The notes under the pieces are model-generated. The model saw only the letters and a program-made list of their open reading frames with translations. It searched no databases and was not told where the DNA came from. From Nageia nagi (Eukaryota > Pinophyta): 64,000 bases of DNA. Both the position numbers and the translations under genes were made by a program. Below, piece by piece: positions 11,993 to 26,900 of the stretch (its first letter is position 1; each line of letters starts with the position of its first letter). Location: contig JBITNC010000001.1 of NCBI GenBank assembly GCA_050084985.1, positions 204,662,001 through 204,726,000 on the forward strand, given 5' to 3'.

Positions 11993-14900
11993 CTGGAAAA
12001 TTAACAACACCAAAACTTAGCATAAAAATGTAACCAGAAATCACATCAGACAATCATAGGTAAAATTGTGACATCAATTAACACTAAATAATGTAGAATG
12101 GTATTACCTCTACAATGTCTTCTGGCAGAAGAAATATTGAGCATCCCAACTTTCGTGCCACACTAATTATGTAAGTAGCATTCAATTTTTTTTCTTCCTC
12201 TGAAAATAAGTAAATAATTAGAGAGCGATATTTCTATCAACAAAAGCTACAATTCCTCAAACAATGTTTCTCCATCATAATATATTAACTAGAAACACAT
12301 AGATGTACGGTACAATATAATATCCCACTATATGTTTTGATTTAATTCTGAAAAATGTCTAATGATTCCTAACAATGTTGTTAACAAGACTTGCCCACTT
12401 GTGCATTGAACATGTATAGAAATTTCATGACAGTTCCGAAAGAAATTCCACTGTTAAGTAAAAATTTTGCGAGACACAAATATGCCTGGCTAGAGCTTTC
12501 TTACCAGTCTCCCCTTTAGTGACAACACTCCAACTCACCACCCTTGGTTCCACAGCACTCAGAAGTTCGAGGAAAAAAAGTCCATTCGCCAGACTTTTAT
12601 CCTGGAAAAAAACATTTTCAACAATGAGAACCTAAGAAACAAATACGAATTATTGATCATGCTATGAACCAAGAAAAGTCAAAAGATGGTATGGATGGCC
12701 AAGGGCAATCCTCAGATTCAATGGACTCATCTGAACAGTGTTGACGTTTAACATGTCAACTGATATTCCTGTACCTTAAAGCTTCCCATCTGGGATGTTT
12801 TGCCTGAGCTTTTAACTTTTTCATTTGCCCAGTGCAATATATCACTGTCTGTTATCTCTTTACCATGAGAATGATGTCTCAGATTCCTCAGAAGCTGAAG
12901 AATGTTGTGCCGCATCAACTGCCAGAGGAATGCTGCAAGTTGAGAACAGACATGATTTCAGCGAGATTTAATTATTATGCCTCAACATGAAACAACGTTT
13001 GGAAGAAATAAGTCACACCAATATCCAAACTCAATGCTTTTCTTTGAATTCAGATAGCCATAATGGTAATATTGTCAAAGATCAACAAAAGAAAGGGGTA
13101 TTTAAGACACATTATACTGCATTGAGCTCTACTTTGAACTGATAAGAGGCAACAAAAACAAAAAAATCCAATACCATAAATAGATATTTTTCTAAAACAC
13201 ATGAATCTGCATATGAAACTCGGAATAACATGTGAACCCAAATATAATTTAACATGAAATGAACGGTCTTTGCAACATATAATAAAAGTATAGATACCAG
13301 CATAAAAATTCTGTAGAAGGAATGGGGCACATGCACTTTGACAATCTATATAATCTATCATTTGCAGTGGAAAATGAAAAAGCAGGCATCAATCAAAAGA
13401 CTGGTGATCATGTGAAATAATAATTAAGCAATATGGGAACATCAAACAATGAGCCAATAGGTGATAAACCAACTAATGAGCTCGCAGATTGCCAACTGGC
13501 AGTGAACCAAAAAATTGTCAACTGTCAGTATTGCAAATAAAAAGGAAAATTGCTGAAATAGCCCTGACAAATGCCTAATTTACTAAAATGACCCTAACAA
13601 TTTTGTCAGGGTCATATTAGTAAATTAGACATTTGTCAAGGCTTTTCAGTAATTTCCTCCAACTAAAACACTGACAAAAAAAAGTCATGATGATCAACAT
13701 AGTTACAACTGAGCAAATTGGTTGTCAAGTAGTTGAGTTAAAACATAAATTTGGAAAAACTGCATTATGTTTTGCCCTTTCCTTATATGCCTTAACTTCT
13801 TTTCCTCTCAAAAGGGACTTATTCTCCTCTCTGTCAATTTATCTATTTCATCTTTAAAACCTTAACTAAGCATCTACTGAGTTGATTTACAATACATATG
13901 ACTCGATAAATCCTAGTCTGTTTAAAAATATTCTATATGCTCTGATTAAATCATGTCATGTAAGAATAATAGTTCGAAAAAATTAATGATCAATAATTCA
14001 TTTGATCAATCAGATAAATGATGATAGACAATATGCACAGAAAATTGATTTCAATAAAGCATTTTTTTCATTAATAATAATAACAAAACATATAGTTACA
14101 TCAAAATACACATTAAATAAATTTAATTATTGTTTAATTTTAAATTTATTATTTAATTATTCATTAAATAAACTTATTAAATTTGAATTTAAATAAATAA
14201 AAAACTAAATTTAAACTAATAAAATTTTAAAATGACATATAAAATTGATAAATATATTTAATTTAACAAATACTAAAATTAATTAAATATATTTAGTTTA
14301 ATAAATAAAATTTATTATTAAATATTTTTAAATTTAAATAAATATTTTATTTAATTCAATAAATATAAAATTTAAAATGATAAATAAATTTACTTTTATT
14401 TATATTTAATTTAATTTTAAATTAAATTAAACTTAAATTTACCATTTAAACTTAATAAGTTTATAGGCCTGTGCCAAATTATCGGCCAAAAATCAGAAAA
14501 ATCTCATATTACCGGAATTTTACCAATTTGAAATTTATCCATTTGGAGAATAATTGCCGAAATACCCAAATATTCACCAGATTACAAAACTATGAGCCAA
14601 AATAAACGCACAAAAACAGTAAAAAAGCACATATGCCTTGAGATGCAATTTTTGCCCTTTTTTGACAGGATTCTTTGAATTTATCCATTCGATGAATAAT
14701 CACCAAAGTCCCCAAATATTCACCAATTTATAAAACTATGGTTAAAATACAAGTTTCTTTTAACACAATAAAGTCGAAGTGTTGGAAAATGAACCCTGTC
14801 GACTCAACTCAGCTGCACTTCAGACAATAGCTTCTGTTCGATTAGCCATATGCAACAACTGATTCAAACATTCTAAGGAGCTTTCATAATCACAATGTAC

Positions 14901-17900
14901 GTGCTGAACGCAAAACTGGATTTGGGTCTTGATCAAAACAGCTATCTTTCGTAATCACAATGTATGTTTTGAATGCTACACTGGATTTGAGTCTTGATCA
15001 AAACAGATAACTAACAAAATGGACGCAAGTTCAAATTTCCAATCCAAAACTAGCTTTTGGCATTGATTACTACACCTAATGTCAAAATGCAAATCTTTCA
15101 AAATGGTTTATAAAAATCAAAGCTTTTCAAAATGATAAACAGGTTCAACCAATAGACCTCATAAACAAAGGGCACAATATAGAAGCACTGGTTGTGAGAT
15201 TCAAGAATCATAATCCAAACATGATTCAATAGCTAATTCTTGTCTAAACCTACTTCGTAGAGGTACCAGTACATAATCTAGCTGTCTATTAATTATCATC
15301 ATTTTCTTCAATGAAACACACATACTTCAAGCAACAAACACTTTACACAACACCATGCATTTGGCATAACAGGAAGTCATGAAATGAACCAGAATAGAAC
15401 TAAAGATCAATAGCATATCACCATAACCATGAGACAGAAGCCCCAAACAAGATTCTCAAATGCACAATAGATGAATAAGAGGATTACGAGTAAAACTGCA
15501 AAGTCCCTCAATAGAGGACAAGTATAAGATGACATGATAACAATAAGATAGGGTCATTACATGTATGTCTCGGTTGTTGGTTGAGTTGGTCATGTGTTGA
15601 TCTTGCTGTGTCTCGAGTTCCATGTTCGATTCCCAATACGAAACATACATTCTATGTAATGGCCTATTATAGTCGTCCCATAAACCGGTTAGTCTCCTGT
15701 AGAAGTTAATTTACTTTCCCTTTACCTTTACTCACACAACATGATGAACTTCATTATTTCAAATGCCAATGAGAATCAATTGTTTAATTTTTTAACCATT
15801 ACTAAAATCAAAAGATAGGCCTTGAATAAAAGCACAATACCATTAACTGAGCAAAGTACACCAAATACAATACCTAGGAGCCTAGCATAGTGGTCAAAGC
15901 TACTCCCTAGGGGAGACGAATTCCTAGTATCAATCCCCCACATCTCGTAGAACTAGATGGACGTATTGTGCCAGTGTTGTTGGCTTTGTTAAAAAATTTA
16001 CCTGATGTAACTAAGGTTTAAAGAGGGGTTACCTGATTCCCTAGTATAATTTTAAAAAGTACACCACATACAAGGAATTACGACATTGGTCTGAAGTTAA
16101 AACACCAACTTTGTCCCACAAGGCCACCTCCACCAAAACAAAGTGTTTTGACATTCCAAAACAAACTTATATTAAAAAAAATATCACTATGAGATAAGAA
16201 ATATATTTTGTCAAAACTACAATGTGAATGTAGAACAACCTCTCTTATAACGAAACTCGCGACAAATCGGGACAATAATCATAGTAAGATCGTGTAACAT
16301 ATACAAAAATACAATGTGATAAGAGACTAAGAAAGATCACGATATAGAATGTTTAAAAGGCAAAGAACTCTTTGTGATACATATAACCCAATTGCCAATG
16401 ATAAATTATGCAAGAGTTCTGAAGAATCAAACACCATGAGACTTCCATACATTACAAAGACCAAACTAAAAGAAAATGTACTAAGAAATGATACAAGAAA
16501 GAAAAAAACAAAAGGAAATATGGTTGGCGATAAGTCTTGCAAATAGTGAATATATAATAATGAAAATCAAAATGATACAAATGATAGCTAGGAATGTCCT
16601 TAAAATAGGAACAACAACTCCTACCAAGGAATCTTCTCCAAAGACCAAGGGTCCATGGGAACACTTTCCCCCTTTGGAAGAGGTGTTCCCATATTCCTCC
16701 ATTTTGGGAATGCGAAAAATGTCTCCTTGTCGTTTCCTTTTTGGGGAATGATAGAGAGACATTCCCAAGAATGTTTCCTGAGGGTGGGGAGTTGTTCCCT
16801 CTCAGTGCCCCCATTGGGAACACATGGTCGTTCTTGGGAACGGTTGGTTGTTCCCTGGCCATTCCCTAATGTGTGGGCAGCTACTAAATTTGAAAAAAAA
16901 AATCACTTCAAAATTAAAAAGTAAAGTGCAAAATTACATGGTGAATGTCTCCACCCCCTCGAACCCCCAAAGTTGTTAGAACTCAACAAGTAGACTATAA
17001 TAGTTGTACAGCTGGGAAAATTTTTGATTGAGGGCTATTGTCCCTAACCCCCGCAAAAGATACCAAGGCTAGCTCCCTTGCAACCCCCTCCAAGCCGCGG
17101 AGGAGGCTCATCAAGGGGTGCAACGTTATACACCATGCACCAAAATGCAAAAGAACATCAAAGATCTGAATATTGACTTCACCTACTAACAAAAGTGACA
17201 TTATATATGTATGCAAAGACAAACACACTTCATTTTATACTTACTCTTGACATTTCGATTTGACATATTCATTGCAAAGTCTAGCCTATGTATTTACTTA
17301 GTAGTACTATTTAGTTTTACAATTTTAGTACTATGATTTCAGACTTCAGTATTTCTGATTTGAGATTTCACATCTATCATTATTTACTAGACCAATTTAG
17401 ACTTAATGACATGATTATGTCTATAGTCTTATGATCATTGATTATGGCTGATTTTGATATTTTGGTTTATACTAGATTTCTAATTTAAGTTCTATGTTTT
17501 GTATACATGATTGAATTGATAATTATAATGTATTTGAAACAATGAAATTTCAAAAAGCTGAAAATTCCTGGAGTTTTTACTAGTATTATACTTGTGGTTT
17601 TTGGGGTGTTCCTCAAAAATAACCTCCCCTATTCCTAGGAACGGATTCCCCTTTCATTTCTAGGGCATTCCCCAAAAATGACCTCCCTTGTTCCTAGGAA
17701 CATGTTCCCCTATATACGGGGCCTTGTGGAACCTTCCCAAAGATGAATCCATACAACCAATTGTTCACCAATAGGAGTTAAACACATAGTCATAGTGTTA
17801 AGAAGTAGTAAGTGTTAATAAACTCAAGGTCAGTCATGAAATTGAGCTTATCATCCAACACCCTCCTTAAGGTTGACTTTGGGGAGTCAACATTCACTCT

Positions 17901-20900
17901 TGAATCCTCCCTTAATAGCAATTTTCCTCCATGTCTTCCACATATCAATCATCTATCTCAAGCAAACAAAGTTGACTTGTAATAATGGTTTTTTTAATAT
18001 GTCCACCAACTAACCCTTCACAACAATGTACTACACATCAATCTCTCCATTTTGCACTCTCATAAATCTAATATATATCTTAATCTCAATGTGCTTGGAC
18101 CATTGATGCAACACAAAATTCTTAGTCACGTAGAATGATAGATTGTACTTCGATTATCAATTGTAGTCAGTATGGTTCATCGTATTTGAAGCCAAGCTCC
18201 TCAAGTAGATGATGCAACCAATGAAGATGTTATCCCACTATCAAGCAACTTCAATACTCAAACCTTTGTAGAAGACTCCGACACTATAGATGGCTTCTTT
18301 CTCATCCACATAATAGCATCACCATAGGTGATCCATAAACTATAAGATTAAAATTTCAATTTAACCTTTTCTTAGGATCAATTCACACTTAAAATAATTA
18401 AGTGCTTGTAAAGGAAAATCAGGAACAAATTTGTAAACACTGAGAAGAGAAAAGCATTCACCATAGGAAGAGACAAGCAAAATTATCCTGGTTCACCCGA
18501 TGTGGGCTACGTCCAGCTCAAAAGCTCTCTACTATCAGTGGGTGGAATCACTTTACAAGGCCTCCACGGTCCTTCAAAACCTCCTCTCACATTCACAACA
18601 CACTCACAGCTCTGAAAATCACAACAAGAACTGAAAACAACTTTCCTAAAATCCTCCCTCTCCCTCACGTCTAATTGGCTCCCCTTTTATACAATTTTGG
18701 GGTCTAAAATTGGAGAGTATTACAACTAGGAAATTTAATACAAAACCTATTTTCAGATACCCATTAGCCTCCTTGATCTTCATGTCAAATTTGGGCTCAA
18801 ATGGTTGTAAAAATTTCCCCAAAATGAGCTCTAAAATCAAAATAATACGCTCACTAGATTGTTTCAGGCTTACAGAATTAAATCAGCCTAATAATAGGAC
18901 CTTAGGCGAGTTAAAATCACCATAAACCTTTGAAAACACCAAAAATACATCAAAAAATCTAAAATTGGGCGGGTGCATTGTGGTGGCGACACGTGGCGCA
19001 TGCTTAGAAGAAGTCAACCTCCTGTTGACTAGCAGTGTAGGCTCCAAACGTGGGCGGCTTGGCTAGCGATCTCCAACAGGCGGTCACACTGCATCATTCC
19101 ATGCGGGCCCCTCTTTCACCTGCCTCATCACCTCCACGCAAGCCTGGTCACGCCTCACCTCCTCCTACGTGGTCTTCATGGTGGCAAGCGGGTCCCCTCT
19201 ACAATGGCCGCCCAAAACATTTAAATATATATATATATTTTTTTATCCTTTTAATTTTTCACAAACGGAATTAATATCATATCTTCCACATACGGACTTG
19301 AATTCACGATCTGAAAGAAACGTCGGAAAGCTGAAGACAAAGCGATCACAATGAACACATTGAAATGGAGATTACTGAATGTCGAAGGGATCCAAATTTT
19401 CGATCAATAGGATTCCTATTTGATGCCAAGCTCCTCAAGTAGATAACACAACCAATGAAGATGTCCCACTATCAAGCAAATACAAGACTGAAACCTTCGT
19501 AGAGGACTTTGACAATACACACTACTTTCCATATGCAATAGGACCCACACCAAATGTGAACAAGTACCTTGAAGTAGACCTCTCATCCTTGCAACCACCA
19601 TAATCAAATCTGATTATCCGAACTATAGAATAAAAAAAACTCCGTTTAAACACGTGTTTTCCATTTAAACACGTGTTTTCCATTTAAATGCATATTTTCA
19701 AGGGTCTCGTATTTAACCTTATTTTAAAAAAACTTACCTTCTATAGTGTTTTTGGCATTTTTTCCCGTATTTTTCTATCGTTTTTACCCTTTTTTCATAT
19801 TTGACCTCGAGCCGTATTTTCAAAAAACTGTAATTTTATTCTATGATCCAAACACACAATCTCGAGGATATCCCTTAGCTACTACTCGAGTCTTATACTT
19901 CACCTCACCCTCAAAAGTATACTTGGCATTATAAAGTTACTTACACCCAATAACATTCTTACCCTTCAAGCTAGGAACTCCCAAATTGTGCTTTTCATTA
20001 AAGTATCATATTCACTCTAATAGTTCCATTTCATTCAAGAATCCCATGAGTCTGCTTAAAAGTAGAAGGATCCTCCCCTCCCTTAGCCTTAGCCATGACA
20101 GCAAATTTGAAATAATTCTTTCATCCATAAATCTTTCCCTCCTTATCTGCCAAGTTCAATAACTCCATTACAACCTCCTAAGTTTCTAAGCATGCCTAGG
20201 ATGAATTGAGATGGATATAATAACAAAATCTGAAGACCTCAAAGAAACCAAAAAGCCATAAGAATAAGTAATGTGACCATGATCACCATAACCATGCTCT
20301 TTAACATTGCCACAATCTCTACACCAAAAGTGAAGATCCATCCCATTACTATCACCATTCATACTACCATGGCGCTCATAATAAGAGGATAAAGGTGTGT
20401 GCTCAATCGACTCACCAAGAAAATATTAAGAAGTTGGAGATGAAGAAAACCCCACATCAAACCCCAACAATGAAAAAGAACCAACATAAGTAGATGAAGT
20501 CAACTTATCGAACCTCACAACGCAAAGCATATATCCTATGGATACATCAATGTACCCAACAAAAATACACTTCTTATTCTTTCGTTGTAACTTAGTTCTC
20601 CTCTCATCAAGAATGTAGACCCATGCACCACAACCAAAATAACCACCACAAGTACTCCACATTAAGCTTGACCCCACTCCAATTCTCTTCTAATGTGATG
20701 TCTCTCAATGCCCTAGTTGATGAGCACTTTACAATGTAGAAAGCACAATTAAACACCTCACTCCACAATCTCTAATCAAGATTCCTAGCATGCATCTCAC
20801 CATCTCAAAAAGTACGCTATTCCTCCTCTCAACTACCTCATTCTACTATGGAGTATAAGACAGCACTATGCTATTTGGCTTGCAAAAGGAATCAAATTCA

Positions 20901-23900
20901 TTTCTCATATAATCATCATTATCGATCCTCAAAACCTTAATGAATATTTAAACACCCAAATTTGATTTTTGATTTATTAAAAATACTAATTTAAGTATCT
21001 AAAATGATTTAATTATGCAATTTCAATAAAGCAAATTCAAATTTCAAGTAAAAGGTCGGCTAATGTGTTATTGTCTTATTTCTTTTGCAATGTTTAAAAG
21101 GAAACCTCAATTGCATTCCAAATTATTTACTCTTATTAATTATTATGATCGAGCAGCTCTCCACAGAAAAGCAATTAATTCTTTTGTGATCAAGCAATTG
21201 TTGTTCTTAGTATGAATCTGCAACTTCATAAGCTCTTCAAGATTGTCATTTTGAAGCTAAAGCATCAAGGAATTCGTTGCAAGCAGTTTGTGACAAATTG
21301 GAGAGCATTTTACACCAAAACAAAAAGTTTTAAGCTGAATTGAACAAGTGAACCTAAGATCGGGAACCCCAAAGACATCTGACAACCTCCACAACTTTCA
21401 GTTCTCCAAAATACCTCCAAAACAGGACCCACCACGGTCCTATTTTCTAAGAATCTTCAATTCTGAAAAGTGGCAGCAGGATCTGTTTTCAGTTTCTAGG
21501 GTTCCCATGACCTCAGTTTCTCCATTTTAGGTATTTCATGCATGTTTGAGCTCTTGTTTCATTTCTATTTTGGTTTTGATTACTAATCCATAAGGAGGAG
21601 TATGATCATCATCAAGGTTACTAAATAACTTTGGATGTGATTTTGGAGGGTAAAATGGCAATCCTTGAAGATGTGCAACTGCACACCACCCTATGTTTTT
21701 GCATAGAATACAAATCTACAGTTGAATTTACAAAAATTTTGCATGGTTAATCAATTTTTTTCAATTTGTGAAAAATCTTCAAGAGAGAGATCTCCCAATC
21801 TAACAATCAAAATTTGGACCGTACCTAGAAAACAGCTTTCTCTTCAATCCTACCAAACAAATTTGCAAGTGATCTTCCAAACTCATAAAATTGCAAAATT
21901 ACCTCTGATCACAAGCAAAAGGTGTTAACCTTCAATCTCATTGCAATGGAATCTACCTATAACTCTCGTACCATGATGAATTATACAATAGTCTAAAATA
22001 ATGAAAAACAATGTAGAAACAGACAAAACAGTACCTTGAGTAGCAAGTGCCCATATAAAAGGACATTGTCCTTATTATAATTTAATCAAATTACTCTTCA
22101 AATATTTGATTCCTGACCCTTTCTGCCATTTATTATTTTTGAAAAATAGCTAGAGTGTGTGGGCATTCATATTATATCCCACTTCTGTTTGGTAAATCCC
22201 TTAGGCATCTGGTTTTCATGATAGGTTCTACTATATGTTGCAGATATGGACTTAAGTTGATTACTGACATGGAATGAAGTTATAAAAAAGAACATTTTCT
22301 TTTTAAATCTTGGTGGGGTGCTTGATTGTTTTGTGAAGGTAAAATTATATACAAGATAAAGGAGGAAAAAGGCTTATATCCAAGAGCATGTTTTATCACT
22401 TGCATCATGTATATAACACTGTGTGATGTCTGCTTTGTAAAAACTGGCATTTAGTGTCTCTATGGAAGTCACAAGTATGGCTAGTATTTTTTTTTTTTTT
22501 TCTTATCAAATACTGATATATGAATAAGAAGAATTACAGCATGCAGTAACCTAAAATATGGAAAACAGTGAAGCGGGAATTATGAGATTGTGGCTCTGTG
22601 AAATCCTATAGCAAGGAAACAGTTGAGAGGCTTTAATAATCATAAGCCTGTTAATCTGTGGACTGACAATCCCATACATGTCGAATGAAGATAGCGCTCA
22701 AAACATATAGGCATAGTTGAATACATTGCACAAGAAAATTAAAGTCAGAAAGAGTTGTGTGCGGAAAAATCTTCCATGTAGCACAAAGGAAGATGACAAG
22801 AATAAATGTAATGTAATAAAGGCAAAGGAAATATGACATCAGCTTATAGTTATTATGAAAATGCAGTGATTACGAAACTATTCACACCACAAAGACAATA
22901 AGAGCACTCAAGAATACTGCAAATGCACTAACAAAAAAATATGAAGCTTGGTAGATCAGCTCTTGGAGAGGAAATAAATTAGCCAGGATAAATAACATCC
23001 ATTGTAAAGTAGAAGCATTTGTAAGTCAAGAAAGAGGCAACTATAAAAGGAAAATAGAACTTCGAAATGGCAAAAAGAACTTGTTATTGAGGAAACCCAG
23101 TTATCTTGATCGTTACAATAAATTAAAATGAAAGTTTGCTCGCCAGGGACAGCAAGATTAAGCCAGAGGTATGAATATGTTCTGGCATGTGGCCACGTAA
23201 ATCCAGGAATATGACCTATGAGGAATTCAACAGCAATTTTCAGATTGAAAACCTGGATTTACGTTGTGAATAAACATACAAATTCAATTTTGGATCCATT
23301 TACAAGGGCCATCATTATACAGAAGAGTTAAATTATAGTTGATGAAGAAATAAAAAGAGACTTTGGTAGCTCAAGAGATTGGTAAATTTTTGAAACGTGA
23401 AGATTACTTTGTAATCTATTGCTTAAAGTTTCTTGTAATGGAAGCTTATAGGTGATACATATCATTTCTGTATGCTGTTTATTACTTACATTTCTGTATG
23501 AAAATGTTCAGAATCCCAACAAAGAGAAAAGATAATAAATAAAGTTAAGGATAAGAACAAAGACTACAGAATATAACATGCACAATGGAAGACAAATGGA
23601 AATGATTTCCAGCTATTTTCGTATCAAGAAAGATTGCTGAAACTTGTATGCTCGTTGTAGAGCAAGAGTAAGTTGAACAAATTGGAAATAGTCAAGGCTT
23701 GTACATAAATATATATGAAAAGCACACTTACCGAGAATAAGTTTTTTGTTTCCCTGCACAATATCATTTCCAGCAACATTCACTAGGGAAAACTTCAGCT
23801 GCTTTCCAATCCTAACAACTTGGTTGCAATTTTCTACTTTTTTGAATGGCATCTTTATTGGAGGCTTGTTGGCAAGTTTCCAATTAACAATCCCAGGCGA

Positions 23901-26900
23901 TATCTTATCCAGCACCTCCAGCAGGACCCAGCTGCAAGAACAATACAAGCATACCCAGATGAAAAGTAAACAAGCATATACTGATCATTAAAAAGAAACC
24001 TCAGAAATGGAAAGATATAATAGTATCAAAAGCAAATAGTATGTTAAACTTGACCTTTCTTATATACTACAAGAATTTGTGAACAGTGATTTGTAGAAAA
24101 CATATCAGCCATTCTTGATAAAAACTCATGAGGTGCATCCCGTATGTGGATGCCAAGCTAGTTTTGAAAACTAGAATGCGGTATTTGTATAATTAACCCA
24201 TTACTAAAAGGCTAATGCAAATCCCGTCACCGACACCCCAATCAAACACAAGGGTAATTAAGGAAATAAGAAAAAATGCAACACTGTACTATAAAGATGA
24301 ATACCTAAGGAAACATCAATCAGCAAACCATGTGATCAGATTAGCACCGCAATGCAGTTGATAAATGACATTTTAATGAGAATTAAGCATAATGAAGTTT
24401 CTTGTTCTAAAACCAACTTACCCATTTCTCACATCTTCATAAGAACTGTTGATGTGTGAGTCAATACCAAGGCTGTTTATCCAAAAGCGGAAGGCTCGTT
24501 CCTCTCTTGCAACTTCATCATCTTTCAGAGTCTGGGCAATGGATGCCTTACTTGAGTCCATTGACAACCCTTTCCTGAAAAATAATCATGAAAGTACAGA
24601 AACTGTGGTGAATTTAAATTTGCCTTAGGACTTCACGCATCAGAAGGAAATAAAAGCTTGCCCATCTTAAAGAGAACTAATGGAAAGCTTCAATGAGAAT
24701 TACGAGAACAAATAGAAAGATTTAACAAAAATTCTTTTATGTTCTTTTTCATGCAAAGACCTATACAATTTGAGTCAGTTTGACCATAAGCAAATAGGGA
24801 CAAAACAAAACAATAAAAGTAACTAAGTGGCAGATAACTGGCAAGGACGCAGACCCAGTGGATACTGAGTTACAAGAGAAACAGGCAGAAAAACATCACC
24901 ACCCAGATGAATATCTTATGAACCTAATACTAAATAATCAAAATAATGATAGGCAAAACATAAAAATTAGAAGCGCAACTTACATGGTGGAAGACCAATT
25001 TCAGCATCATAAAATATAATATAAAATGTTGCCCAATAATATATACTTATTTTCACAAACCTTTGGGCTTTTGCAGATGTAATGTTTTTTGAAAGAAGTA
25101 TAGAACATTTTCTTACCTTTTCCCAACAAAAGAAAAGTGGGACAAAACAATTATGAATTATCTATTTCAGTACATGGAGAAATCTTTACCTATTTTGGTA
25201 AACTCTCAATTGAAAAGTTATAGAAAACATGGAGCTCAACGGTAAGAAATACTTCCATGCAATTTGTACTTCTCACAGTAGTCTCTATTTATTTGCACTA
25301 AGATGCAATTTAATATGAACCTGCTAAAAGAAAGTCAACATGCTCTATTGAGTATCAAATTTTGTGCATGTATTATAGCAGTAATTCCAATATGCCATCA
25401 TCTGCATCATTTAGAAGTTAAGTGGTTTTATATTTAGACAGAGCATTAAGAGTTTAGATAGAATATGTGACCTTTCGGTGAGCAAAACATCTATATGATT
25501 AGCTAAAAAGATCAATTGTGTCTACTGCCCGACAACAAAGGCAACGAAATTGGGGGCTTAAAACTCTACATAATTTACAAATTAGGGCAACTACGAGGAT
25601 CATTATAACCACCTTGGCCATGTAATATTTCATTCAGGGCCCAAGTTTCCTTTGAAAATGTAATGATATTATCCTCATTTATAGAAGTTTGGGTGTTTCC
25701 AAACAAATTAGCAGCTCATCCTTACAAAAACGTGTCCTCTACAGTATTATTAAGATGAAATTGGAGAAAAAGTTTAAGCATACAGACTGAGCACATATTG
25801 AGTGGCTCTAGATTCACCTAGAGTAAATGATCCATTTGGCTGATAAATTGGCTGGGGAACATCATCAGAATCATCTTTCATTTCAAAAGACTCCGATCAA
25901 TTGGCAATTCTACAGTTGGTAGGGAGAGATATTTGTATATTTTACCGATTTGCTCATCTTAGTGATTGCATTAAGAGTCTAGGTGGTTGAGAACATTGCT
26001 GTTATTTCACTACAAGCTTCTTCATTTTTTGGCATCTCTAGAGACTTACATCCTCCCATCAAAGAGTATATATATCCACTGTATATTCTATTTATATGGT
26101 CCTCAACACTCTAATTTCTTCTCCCCATATGGTCTTTCTATGCCCAAAGTTTCTTGCAACTTGAGGATGGGATCACCACTCATCCAAGACATATTCAACA
26201 ACATTGACCCATGGCCTTGGGATTTGTTCTACCCGCACAACACACCCCAAGATGCAGCATTTTGGGGACCCAATTTTTTCAAACGGCATCAAGCAACATT
26301 GTCTGGGCATGATCAACTTACAGCCGATATGGAGACCCAAAGCGACGAGATGATCAAACAATGCAAGAGCATGCCCGAAGTCATGAAGAGAGTTCAGCTC
26401 AGCCAATGGCCAAGTCAGGGCCCTGTTTCAAGCAACATCTCACAAGATGGAGTTGTGGATCACGACAGCAACGAGACAGTGGAGTTTTGAACGAATAGCC
26501 ATCAGGCAAAAAAGTTGTCGTTTTGGCAAGTTTGAGCAACAAAGGTGCCAAGACAACAAAAGGTGCATTTTTCGTCAAGTTTGAGCCTAGGAGTAGTGGA
26601 TACAGTTAAGATGACGAAAATGCACATTTTGGTACAAATTGAGCCCGGAAAGGGTATCTATAGCCAAAGAGTGCGTTTTTGTCAATTTTGAGCCCAGAGA
26701 GCCAAAAAATTGTCAACACAAAAAAGCGCATTTTGGTCGATTTTGAGCCCGACAATGGTCAATATAGTGAAAATGTGCATTTTTGCACAATTTGGACCCG
26801 AAAAGCTCGGGAATGACCAAAAATGCAAGTTTGGCCTCAGAGTGCTCAGAAATGCTCGGGAATACCGGAAATGATCTTTTTTCACCGTTCAAGCTCAGAA

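Noticed and set aside
15566-15735. tRNA gene
   Set aside because: A and B boxes are present, but there is no full cloverleaf and a second copy exists at 10301, so SINE is the better call.
16327-16862. Overlapping frames on both strands
   Set aside because: They overlap each other on both strands in GGGAAC-rich repeat DNA and show no known motif.
25987-26490. 167-codon open frame
   Set aside because: It crosses from intron DNA into the shared element start at 26225, has no domain, and its N-terminal part has no counterpart in the other copies.
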